Source of the DNA: an uncultured bacterium
GTDB taxonomy: Bacteria > Bacteroidota > Bacteroidia > Bacteroidales > Bacteroidaceae
Length of the DNA stretch: 28,999 nt
Direction of reading: 5' to 3'
Assembly: GCA_905216025.1 (NCBI GenBank)
Contig: CAJMSE010000027.1
Span: forward strand, 1 to 28,999
The translations under genes and the position numbers were made by a program. Below the pieces are notes generated by a model. That model had not been told where the DNA came from, did no database searches, and saw only the letters and a list, made by a program, of their open reading frames with translations. Position 1 is the stretch's first letter; every line of letters begins with the position of its first letter. Below are positions 1 to 6,011 of this stretch, one piece after another.

Positions 1-930
1 AAAGGCACGTCCATCGTCATCATCCACTCGCGCGAGCGCCACAAGATACGCGCCGTTGAGAAAATCATCGGCAAGGAGTTTGTCGCCGGAGTGATACCCA
101 CGCCGCAGGAGATATGCACCAAGCAGCTCTACAAGGTGATGGACGAGATAGTCAAGGTAGACGTCAACGAGGAGGAGATAGCTCCCTTCATGGCCGAGAT
201 AAACCGCCATTTCGAGTTCGTCGACAAGGAAGACGTCATCAAGAAGATTGTCAGCCGCGAGTTCGGCCGCTTCCTCGCCTACTATGCCGATGCCCCCGAG
301 ATAGGCATCGTGGAGACCAAGTCCAAACGCGACGGGAAGAAAGAGGGCCGCGACAGTCGCGGCGCAGGCCGCTCAGGTGCGCGCCGCAAGGCCGAGAGCG
401 GCTACCGCCGGCTTTTCATCAACCTCGGCAAGGCCGACGGTTTCTATCCCGGCGAGATAATGCAGTATCTCAACCGCAACGTGCCGGGCCGTCCTGAGGT
501 GGGCCATATCGACCTGCTCAGCAAGTTCTCGTATATCGAAGTGCCCGAGGCCGACGCCCAGAAGGTCATCCGCGCGCTGAACGGCACCCGCTATAAGGGT
601 CGCGACGTGCGCTGCAACGATGCCGACGAGGCCCGCCCGTCGCGTGGCGCTAAGGGCTCGCAGCGCAGTGAGCGCGGCGGCGGACGCCGCAGCGGCGATA
701 CCCGCGGCCATGGCGGCGACAGCTTCAAGGCATACGAGAAGAAGTCGAAGGCACGCTCCGAGGAAAGCGGCCGCACCGGAAAGCGCGGCACGCGCGGTGA
801 GGCGCGCATGGAAAGCGGCCGCAAGGACGACTGGCGCCAGTTCTTCCAGGGCCACGACATCCAGCTGATAGGCGACGAACCCGACTTCAGCGAGGAAGGA
901 TGGGCAAGGAGGAAGCCGAAGAAAAAATGA
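1..930 (+). CDS. DEAD-box ATP-dependent RNA helicase, C-terminal part (5' end outside window)
   Basis: The frame is open from base 1, so the start lies upstream of the window. The first residues (KGTSIVIIHSRERHKI) match what normally follows helicase motif VI (HRxGRTGRxG), so only the end of RecA-like domain 2 is present. Visible residues about 135-208 (from YRRLFINLG to RDVRCND) match the DbpA-type RNA-binding domain (an RRM) found at the C-terminus of DeaD/CsdA/DbpA helicases. Before it is a basic linker, and after it a long Arg/Gly/Ser/Lys-rich tail typical of Bacteroidetes DEAD-box proteins. Likely role: ATP-dependent RNA unwinding in ribosome assembly or RNA turnover in the cytoplasm. 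Whether it is DeaD, RhlE or DbpA-like cannot be decided without the N-terminal core. An iterated-word array begins four bases after the stop. Confidence 0.9.
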   Translation, partial: KGTSIVIIHSRERHKIRAVEKIIGKEFVAGVIPTPQEICTKQLYKVMDEIVKVDVNEEEIAPFMAEINRHFEFVDKEDVIKKIVSREFGRFLAYYADAPEIGIVETKSKRDGKKEGRDSRGAGRSGARRKAESGYRRLFINLGKADGFYPGEIMQYLNRNVPGRPEVGHIDLLSKFSYIEVPEADAQKVIRALNGTRYKGRDVRCNDADEARPSRGAKGSQRSERGGGRRSGDTRGHGGDSFKAYEKKSKARSEESGRTGKRGTRGEARMESGRKDDWRQFFQGHDIQLIGDEPDFSEEGWARRKPKKK

Positions 931-934
931 TATC

Positions 935-1115
935 ATGTCAGATGGCATCATGTTAGATGTTATCATGTTAAATGTTAGATGTCAGATGTTATCATGGTAG
1001 ATGTTAGATGTCAGATGTTAAATGCCAGGCTGATGTTGAGCCCATACTGAATGACAACCACGCCGCAGGTTAACATCTGACATCTAACATCTACCATGAT
1101 AACGTCTACCATGAT
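935..1115. repeat. Iterated 7-bp word array (ATGTYAG) with an inverted copy
   Basis: Bases 935-1025 are a chain of near-identical 7-8 bp words (ATGTTAG, ATGTCAG, ATGTTATC). Bases 1071-1115 carry the same words in reverse complement. The arms at 988-1020 and 1071-1103 are a perfect 33-bp inverted repeat around a 50-base centre. The array begins four bases after the helicase stop, so any read-through transcript would fold into a long hairpin. With the hairpin at 1120-1151 it fills most of the 309-base gap before the next gene. Confidence 0.85.
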
Positions 1116-1119
1116 GAGA

Positions 1120-1151
1120 AAACGCCGCTGCTTTCACAAGCAGCGGCGTTT
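1120..1151 (-). terminator. Strong hairpin, probable intrinsic terminator
   Basis: A perfect 14-bp stem (1120-1133 with 1138-1151, AAACGCCGCTGCTT) encloses a four-base loop. Read on the minus strand it is followed by TTTTCTC, so it best fits a terminator for the minus-strand small gene at 1240-1425. It may also stop plus-strand transcription from the helicase, although the plus-strand U-tract is only three bases. Confidence 0.7.
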
Positions 1152-1239
1152 GACCTAAACTAAAAATGTCTGTGGAATATTAACTAAACCACTTTATCTG
1201 AAAAATAATTTCAGCCTTTCCTGTTTCTTTCCGGCAGTC

Positions 1240-1425
1240 TTATTCCTCGTCGTCGCCCCATACGTTGACGCTGAAGGCGTGGTCTTTAGTGCCCACGGTC
1301 GTGGTGCCTTGCCCGCCGTTGATGGGCAGATTGTTCTCACCCTCGCCTGAAGCGGCGAGTATGGCGTGCTCAATACTCATCTCTGTTATCTCGATTGCCG
1401 GTTTGATATAATATGCTTTATTCAT
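1240..1425 (-). CDS. Small Bacteroidales peptide of unknown function (61 aa)
   Basis: The 61-residue product starts MNKAYYIKPAIEI, contains the motif HAILAASGEGEN near residues 20-31 and ends in NVWGDDEE. Short proteins with a YIKP start, a central [LI]AAS motif and an acidic WxDDEE end recur in Prevotella and Bacteroides genomes as hypothetical proteins. I know of no established function. There is no clear signal peptide or membrane segment. The sequence before the ATG is A-rich (AAAAACAAAACAGCA), as is usual for Bacteroidetes translation starts. It follows the surface-protein tail at 1461-1577 by 35 bases on the same strand and is followed by the hairpin at 1120-1151, so it looks like the last gene of a decayed transcription unit. 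The central Ala-Ser region followed by a Gly/Asn-rich part resembles a cleavable leader, but no modification or export gene is adjacent. Confidence 0.7.
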   Translation of the reverse strand: MNKAYYIKPAIEITEMSIEHAILAASGEGENNLPINGGQGTTTVGTKDHAFSVNVWGDDEE

Positions 1426-1460
1426 TGCTGTTTTGTTTTTAGATTGTTCTTATATGCTGT

Positions 1461-1577
1461 TTATTTCACGATTATTTTCTTTCCGTTCCTGATGTAGAGG
1501 CCCTTTACGGGTGCTTCGGTGCGTATTCCGCTCAGCGTGTAGTATGCGTTGTCGGCGTTAGCGGCCTTTCCTAACGT
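1461..1577 (-). pseudogene. Orphan C-terminal tail of a surface/secreted protein
   Basis: The minus strand encodes AANADNAYYTLSGIRTEAP followed by VKGLYIRNGKKIIVK and a stop. The YYTLSG...P.KGLYI.NGKK..VK pattern is the conserved end of many Prevotella/Bacteroides secreted or cell-surface proteins. The frame has no usable start. Upstream it runs into a copy of the dispersed CTCCCCAAAGGGGAG element and meets a stop at about 1631. This is therefore a remnant of a larger gene, truncated at the repeat. Confidence 0.7.
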
Positions 1578-1592
1578 CCCCAAAGGGGAGGA
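1571..1592. repeat. Dispersed CTCCCC/GGGGAG element, partial copy
   Basis: Core GTCCCCAAAGGGGAG, directly abutting the orphan C-terminal tail. It is a partial copy of the element described at 3241-3305. Confidence 0.65.
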
Positions 1593-1600
1593 ACCGTGAA

Positions 1601-1667
1601 AGGGAAGGCTGGGAGAGCATGGGAGCAATGGAAATCATGGGAGGAACGGGAACGGATGGGATGGAGC
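1601..1667. repeat. Phased TGGGAG array (9-10 bp period)
   Basis: Seven units of 9-10 bp each begin with [T/A/C]GGGA or a close variant (for example TGGGAGAGCA and TGGGAGCAA). The same word with the same spacing recurs at 5961-5999 and 25291-25412. No coding role is apparent. Confidence 0.7.
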
Positions 1668-1740
1668 TCTGATTGATTTTATTGGATTTGGGGGGTGCTG
1701 TGGTTGGGGGTTATGGTTGTTATTATTGGTTTTCTGAATT

Positions 1741-1784
1741 GTTGTGATTGTCTTTCTGCGCCGTTGTGATTGTCTTTCTGTGCC
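1741..1784. repeat. Two tandem copies of a 22-bp unit
   Basis: GTTGTGATTGTCTTTCTG plus four bases occurs at 1741-1762 and 1763-1784, with a single difference in the last four bases. It sits directly before the inverted repeat at 1783-1888, inside a stretch of more than 400 bases with no gene. Confidence 0.75.
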
Positions 1785-1888
1785 GGTAGGGACATAGCTC
1801 GTCTATGTCCTAAGCCCGTGAGGGCTAAGGTGTTGCCGCCTTGTTAAGGCTGTTGTCTGAGGACATAGACAAGCTATGTCCCTACCGG
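1783..1888. repeat. 29-bp inverted repeat around a 48-base centre
   Basis: Arms 1783-1811 and 1860-1888 (beginning CCGGTAGGGACATAGCT) are inverted copies with one mismatch. The centre holds a smaller hairpin (AGCCC...GGGCT). No transposase or terminal duplication is visible. It could be a small non-autonomous element or a long RNA hairpin. Confidence 0.8.
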
Positions 1889-1907
1889 AGCAGGGGCGTT
1901 CATGGTC

Positions 1908-1964
1908 TCCTCCCCTTTGGGGAGGCCGGGAGGGGCTCCCTTTGAGGCTGGGAGGGTGGGGCCC
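1908..1964. repeat. Dispersed element, reverse orientation, plus a degenerate copy
   Basis: CTCCCCTTTGGGGAGG followed by CCGGGAGGGGCTCC at 1908-1940 is a full reverse-orientation copy. Bases 1941-1964 (TTTGAGGCTGGGAGGGTGGG) resemble a second, degenerate copy. Confidence 0.8.
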
Positions 1965-2012
1965 TCACATGCCTTTTTCATATCATTTTCACCATAACCC
2001 GAAAAATATTAT

Positions 2013-2020
2013 TATCTTTG
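2013..2020 (+). promoter_or_regulatory. Bacteroidetes -7 promoter box (TATCTTTG)
   Basis: Matches TAnnTTTG and lies 43 bases before the ATG at 2063. It rules out upstream starts such as the TTG at 2018, which falls inside the box. No good -33 TTTG box is visible. Confidence 0.6.
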
Positions 2021-2062
2021 CGCAGACAAAACTCCGGTCTACGGAAAAGTTTTTGCAAGGTT

Positions 2063-3217
2063 ATGGACATCAGAAAAACATTTATAGTGCTTGCCGTCAT
2101 GGCATTGCCCGGCGCACACGAGGCCTTTGCCGGCACGTTATCGGCGAGGTCTGACTCATCCGTCGCCGTACCGCCGGCAGCTGATTCGGCAGCCGTACAC
2201 CGCCGCCCGCCAGACATAGGCATCAGCATCGGCAGCAGGGAGGGGGCGCTGAAGCATACCGGCGCCGGTCTCGGACTGTTCTCCGCCACCGACGTGCTGC
2301 GCGGCGCGCAGGTAGGGGCGTTCACCTCCGTGACGGGCACGGCGGCGCGGGGCGTCAGCATCGGCGGACTGGGAGCCATGAGCCACGGCCCGATGTACGG
2401 CGTGCAGATGGCCGGAATCATGAACAGCGTGGGCGGAAGCCTGCGCGGCGTGCAGGTCAGCGGCATTGTCAACATGGCGCACGAGGCCAACGGCGTGCAG
2501 CTGTCGCTGATGACGAACGTGTGCACCACGCCGTTCCGCGGCATCCAGCTCGCCGGAATAACGAACATATCTATGGGCGTGAGGCGCGGCATGCAGGTGG
2601 CGGCCGCGGCTAATGTGTGCTCATCCTACATGCGCGGCATACAGGCCGCGGCATACAACTATGCCGACACGCTCAACGGCTCGCAGATAGGACTGTTCAA
2701 CGTCTGCGTGAGTCACCCGCGCGGCGTGCAGGTGGGACTGATAAACTACAGCCGCGACACCGTGGCGCACAAGATAGGACTGGTGAACGTCAACCCGCGG
2801 ACGCGCATCGACCTGATGGTCTACGGCGGTTCGTCGGCAAAGACGAACGTGGCCGTGCGCTTCCGCAACCGCAGCACGTACAGCATCATCGGTTTCGGAA
2901 CCCACTACATGGGTCTCGACGAGAAGTTCTCCGGCACCGTCTTCTACCGCATAGGCCAGTATTTCCGCCTCGCCCGCGCACTGACGCTGAGCGGCGACGT
3001 GGGCTACTTCCATGTGGAGACGTTCGAGGAGCACTCCGATGCCAAGCCCGCCCGCCTCTACTCGCTTCAGGCCCGCGTGAACCTCGACCTGCAGATAAAC
3101 CGCACCGTGGGCGCCTTCGTCACCTGCGGCTACGGCGATACCCGCCACTACTACCACTCGCTGCGCTACCGCGACAGGATGATATTCGAGGCAGGGGTGA
3201 CGCTGAGACGGCCCTGA
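2063..3217 (+). CDS. GxQxGxxN surface-repeat protein with C-terminal beta-barrel-like part
   Basis: Encodes 384 residues. The start at 2063 is chosen because it follows the -7 box and gives a signal peptide (MDIRKTFIVLAVMALPGAHEA, cleavage near FA|G). The centre, roughly residues 90-240, consists of about eight short repeats built on G[VI]QxxGxxN, such as GVQMAGIMN, GVQVSGIVN, GIQLAGITN and GVQVGLINY. This is the pattern of LA_2272-type surface repeat proteins, expected to fold as stacked beta strands. After about residue 250 the sequence alternates polar and hydrophobic residues with many Tyr/Phe and Gly (YFRLARALTLSGDVGYFHV), ending in TLRRP, as in an outer-membrane beta-barrel. Likely location: outer membrane. 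Substrate or partner unknown. Its TGA stop is formed by a copy of the dispersed TGAAGCCCCTC element. The next gene is a DUF3943 protein on the same strand. Confidence 0.75.
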   Translation: MDIRKTFIVLAVMALPGAHEAFAGTLSARSDSSVAVPPAADSAAVHRRPPDIGISIGSREGALKHTGAGLGLFSATDVLRGAQVGAFTSVTGTAARGVSIGGLGAMSHGPMYGVQMAGIMNSVGGSLRGVQVSGIVNMAHEANGVQLSLMTNVCTTPFRGIQLAGITNISMGVRRGMQVAAAANVCSSYMRGIQAAAYNYADTLNGSQIGLFNVCVSHPRGVQVGLINYSRDTVAHKIGLVNVNPRTRIDLMVYGGSSAKTNVAVRFRNRSTYSIIGFGTHYMGLDEKFSGTVFYRIGQYFRLARALTLSGDVGYFHVETFEEHSDAKPARLYSLQARVNLDLQINRTVGAFVTCGYGDTRHYYHSLRYRDRMIFEAGVTLRRP

Positions 3218-3305
3218 AGCCCCTCACTGTCTCCCAGGGAAAGCCCCTCCCGGCCTCCCCTAAGAGGAGGTGAGAAGCCCCTCTTAATCTCCCCAAAGGG
3301 GAGAA
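3215..3305. repeat. Three consecutive copies of the dispersed CTCCCC/GGGGAG element
   Basis: Copy one (3215-3240, degenerate) begins TGAAGCCCCTC and provides the stop of the upstream gene. Copy two (3241-3270) reads AAGCCCCTCCCGGCCTCCCC then TAAGAGGAGG. Copy three (3273-3304) ends CTCCCCAAAGGGGAG. The CTCCCC-AAA-GGGGAG core is a perfect 6-bp hairpin. This array occupies most of the space between 3217 and the next start. Confidence 0.85.
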
Positions 3306-3361
3306 ACGGAGTGCAGAGGCATACATTAATATATACTAATGGCTTAAATACGTTGTATTAT

Positions 3362-5077
3362 ATGAACCGCATATTCTCCACCGCCTTGTTGCTTGCCCTC
3401 TCATCCCTTTCGGTGACGGCAGAAAAGGCTCGCGCATTGTCTTCCGTGTCGGAAACAACAGCAGACACCATCCTGTCCGCCGCTTCACCTCCCCTTAGGG
3501 GAGGCCGGGAGGGGCTTTCCATTGACAGCATGGCGGCGCACTATCTCGCCCTCGCGGTCGATGAAGACCGCGTGCGGAGCCGGCGCACAGACTGCGGGCC
3601 GGATGCCGAGTGCAGCCTGCCGGTAGAGTCTGTCGCCCTGACACCACCGCTTCACCTCCCCTTAGGGGAGGCCGGGAGGGGCTTTCAGGAGGCCGGGAGG
3701 GGCCTTAGGGGTGAGCCCTCCCCCAAACGTCCCTGGCTCGCGGCGGCGCAGGCCTTCGGCATCAACGTGTTCGTGCTGAGCTTCGACCGCTTCGTGCTCG
3801 ATGCCGACTTTGCCAAGATAAACGCGCGGACGGTGCGCCACAACATCAAAAACGGCTTCGTGTGGGACAACGACCAGTTTTCCACAAACCTCTTCGCCCA
3901 TCCCTACCACGGCGGCCTATACTTCAACGCCGCCCGCAGCAACGGCATGAACTTCTGGGAGTCTGTGCCCTACGCCTTCGGCGGCAGCCTGATGTGGGAG
4001 ACGGTGTGCGAGGTTGAGCCGCCGGCCATCAACGACCTCATCGCCACCACCGTCGGCGGCGTGTGCATCGGCGAGGTCACCCACCGCATCAGCGACCTCG
4101 TCTACGACGACCGCCAGCGCGGACTGGGCCGCTTCGCACGCGAGCTGCTCGGGGCAGTGGTATGCCCCATGCGCGCCCTGAACCGCATCATCACGGGTGA
4201 CGCGTGGCGCGTGCGCACCACAGGATATAAGTATCACGACTACGAGCGGCTGCCCGTCAACCTCAGCATCGGCGCCGGCTTACGCTATCTGGCCGACGAC
4301 AACGCCATGTTCCGCGGCGAGAGCAACCCCTACGTGAACGTCAACCTCGTATACGGCGACCCGTTCGACGAGGAGTCTGTCAAGCCCTACGACTACTTCA
4401 CGGCCGACATCACCTTCGGACTCAGCTCCAACCAGCCGCTCATCAGCGGCGTGCACCTGCTCGGCCGCCTGTGGAGCGCACCGGTGTATACGGGCAACGA
4501 GATGCAGGCCGAGTTCGGAATATTCCAGCATTTCAACTACTACGACTCGCAGCCCGTCAAGGACGGCACGAGCATGGTGCCCTTCCGCATCTCGGAGGCG
4601 GCGGCCGTGGGTCCGGGACTGATATACCGCTTCCCGAAGACGGGCAGCCTCACGACGCTCGAGCAGCGCGTCTTCATCGACGCCATACTCCTCGGCGGAT
4701 CGCTCAGCGACTACTACAACGTGATAGACCGCGACTACAACATGGGCAGCGGATACAGCCTGAAGATGAACACGGCGATGGAGTTCGGCAGCACCGGACG
4801 CTTCACCATAATGGCAGACTACTACCGCATATACACCTGGAAAGGCTATGAAGGCAAGGACCTCGAGACCACGGACCCCCTGTATCTCAACGCACAGGGC
4901 GACAAGGGCAACGCCCAGCTGCTCGTGGTGAGCCCCAGCATGCGGCTGACGCTCGGCGAGCACCTCGCCCTCGACACCAGCGTGTCCTACTACTGGCGCC
5001 GCACGCACTACGCCTGCCACGAGGACGTCAGCGCCCGCACGTTCACGGCACAGATGGGAGTGGCCTATGTCTTTTAG
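3362..5077 (+). CDS. DUF3943 outer-membrane/periplasmic protein with repeat-element insertions
   Basis: Encodes 571 residues. The ATG at 3362 is preferred over upstream frame extensions because it opens a signal peptide (MNRIFSTALLLALSSLSVTA, then EKA). Residues about 130-270 carry the DUF3943 pattern: FAHPYHGGLYFNAARSNGMN, then FWESVPYAFGGSLMWE and the conserved GEVTHRISDLV. The rest is Gly/Tyr-rich alternating sequence ending TAQMGVAYVF, consistent with a membrane beta-barrel. Function unknown; the family is a Bacteroidetes/Proteobacteria envelope family. Odd feature: residues about 40-120, between signal peptide and domain, contain two copies of a DNA repeat. The same 40 bases read as PPLRGGREGLS at one place and LHLPLGEAGRGF at the other because they lie in different frames. 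That region is therefore unlikely to be functional protein and may be tolerated linker. Confidence 0.8.
   Translation: MNRIFSTALLLALSSLSVTAEKARALSSVSETTADTILSAASPPLRGGREGLSIDSMAAHYLALAVDEDRVRSRRTDCGPDAECSLPVESVALTPPLHLPLGEAGRGFQEAGRGLRGEPSPKRPWLAAAQAFGINVFVLSFDRFVLDADFAKINARTVRHNIKNGFVWDNDQFSTNLFAHPYHGGLYFNAARSNGMNFWESVPYAFGGSLMWETVCEVEPPAINDLIATTVGGVCIGEVTHRISDLVYDDRQRGLGRFARELLGAVVCPMRALNRIITGDAWRVRTTGYKYHDYERLPVNLSIGAGLRYLADDNAMFRGESNPYVNVNLVYGDPFDEESVKPYDYFTADITFGLSSNQPLISGVHLLGRLWSAPVYTGNEMQAEFGIFQHFNYYDSQPVKDGTSMVPFRISEAAAVGPGLIYRFPKTGSLTTLEQRVFIDAILLGGSLSDYYNVIDRDYNMGSGYSLKMNTAMEFGSTGRFTIMADYYRIYTWKGYEGKDLETTDPLYLNAQGDKGNAQLLVVSPSMRLTLGEHLALDTSVSYYWRRTHYACHEDVSARTFTAQMGVAYVF
3480..3519. 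repeat. Dispersed element inside the DUF3943 gene, copy 1
   Basis: Forty bases are identical to 3647-3686 (core CTCCCCTTAGGGGAGG then CCGGGAGGGGCTT), in reverse orientation relative to the copies after 3217. Read as PPLRGGREGLS. Confidence 0.9.
3647..3724. repeat. Dispersed element inside the DUF3943 gene, copy 2 plus a partial copy
   Basis: Bases 3647-3686 are identical to 3480-3519 but in a different codon frame (LHLPLGEAGRGF). A partial copy follows immediately (3687-3707, AGGAGGCCGGGAGGGGCC), then a degenerate GGGGTGAGCCCTCCCCC. Confidence 0.9.
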
Positions 5078-5122
5078 GCTAAAAATCCGCAGCATTCTTT
5101 CCCCTTTGTCATTAAAAATCAG

Positions 5123-5130
5123 TAACTTTG
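5123..5130 (+). promoter_or_regulatory. Bacteroidetes -7 promoter box (TAACTTTG) for dapB
   Basis: Matches TAnnTTTG, 20 bases before the dapB ATG. A TTTG at 5105-5108 is closer than the usual 19-base spacing, so the -33 box is uncertain. Confidence 0.6.
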
Positions 5131-5150
5131 CCCAGTTAAAACGAAAAGAC

Positions 5151-5906
5151 ATGAAAATAGCATTGATAGGATACGGCAAGATGGGCCGGATGATAGAGCA
5201 GATCGCTCTGAGCCGCGGCCACGAGATAGTGTGCATCATCGACATGGACAACCAGGCCGACTTTGAGAGCGAGGCCTTCGCCTCGGCCGACGTCGCGATA
5301 GAGTTCACGGCGCCGCAGGCCGCCTACGGAAACTACCTCAAGGCGTTCGCCAAGGGTGTGAAGGTGGTCAGCGGTTCCACGGGGTGGATGAAGGACCACG
5401 GTGACGACGTGCGACGGATGTGCACCGAAGAGGGGCACACCCTCTTCTGGGCGTCAAACTTCTCGGTGGGCATGGCGGTGTTCTCCGCCGTCAACCGCTA
5501 TCTTGCAAGGATAATGGACGGCTTCCCGCAGTATGACGTCGCCATGGAAGAGGTGCACCACGTGCACAAGCTCGACCACCCGAGCGGCACGGCCATCACC
5601 CTGGCCGAGGAAATCGTCGAGGGCATAGGACGTAAGGACGGGTGGACCGTGGGCACGGTGACAAACCCCGACGGCACCGTGGACGGCACGAAGGACACGC
5701 CCGCCGGCAAGCTCCGCATCGACAGCATACGCCGCGGCGAGGTGCCGGGAATACACAGCATCACATACGACAGCGAGGCCGACAGCATCACAATAACCCA
5801 CGACGCACACTCGCGCAAGGGATTCGCACTCGGCGCCGTGCTCGCCGCAGAGTACACGCGCGACCACAGCGGACTGCTGACAATCAGCGACATGTTCAAG
5901 TTTTAG
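5151..5906 (+). CDS. dapB: 4-hydroxy-tetrahydrodipicolinate reductase
   Basis: Encodes 251 residues of cytoplasmic enzyme that reduces the product of DapA to tetrahydrodipicolinate with NAD(P)H, in lysine and meso-diaminopimelate (peptidoglycan) synthesis. The N-terminal nucleotide-binding loop is GYGKMGR (residues 7-13). The catalytic segment HHVHKLDHPSGTA carries His136 and Lys140, matching the E. coli His159/Lys163 pair, and the PSGTA substrate loop follows. The ATG at 5151 gives the family start MKIALIGYGKMG. The frame extends upstream but passes the -7 box. It is followed by a copy of the dispersed element and then lepB on the same strand. The length is typical of the short Bacteroidetes DapB. 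Confidence 0.96.
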   Translation: MKIALIGYGKMGRMIEQIALSRGHEIVCIIDMDNQADFESEAFASADVAIEFTAPQAAYGNYLKAFAKGVKVVSGSTGWMKDHGDDVRRMCTEEGHTLFWASNFSVGMAVFSAVNRYLARIMDGFPQYDVAMEEVHHVHKLDHPSGTAITLAEEIVEGIGRKDGWTVGTVTNPDGTVDGTKDTPAGKLRIDSIRRGEVPGIHSITYDSEADSITITHDAHSRKGFALGAVLAAEYTRDHSGLLTISDMFKF

Positions 5907-5940
5907 GGAGCCCCACCCGGCCTCCCCAAAGGGGAGGAGA
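5907..5940. repeat. Dispersed CTCCCC/GGGGAG element after dapB
   Basis: AGCCCCACCCGGCCTCCCC followed by AAAGGGGAGGAG starts within a few bases of the TAG stop. Its CCTCCCC-AAA-GGGGAGG hairpin could protect or end the dapB transcript. Confidence 0.85.
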
Positions 5941-5960
5941 AGTGCAGAGTGAAGAGTTCT

Positions 5961-5999
5961 GATTACTCCCATTAACTCCCATACTCTTATAACTCCCAA
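5961..5999. repeat. Phased CTCCCA array (reverse of TGGGAG)
   Basis: ACTCCCATTAACTCCCATAC and a further AACTCCCAA repeat at a spacing of about 9-10 or 17 bases. It is the reverse complement of the word at 1601-1667 and 25291-25412, and lies directly before the lepB start. Confidence 0.6.
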
Positions 6000-6011
6000 A
6001 TAAAAAAGCCA

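Noticed and set aside
2018..2062. Upstream TTG start for the GxQxGxxN gene
   Set aside because: It lies inside the -7 box TATCTTTG, and the ATG at 2063 gives a clean signal peptide.
1876..2154. Plus-strand reading frame starting in the dispersed repeat
   Set aside because: It crosses the promoter and the start of the 2063 gene in another frame and its peptide begins with translated repeat (PPLWGGREG).
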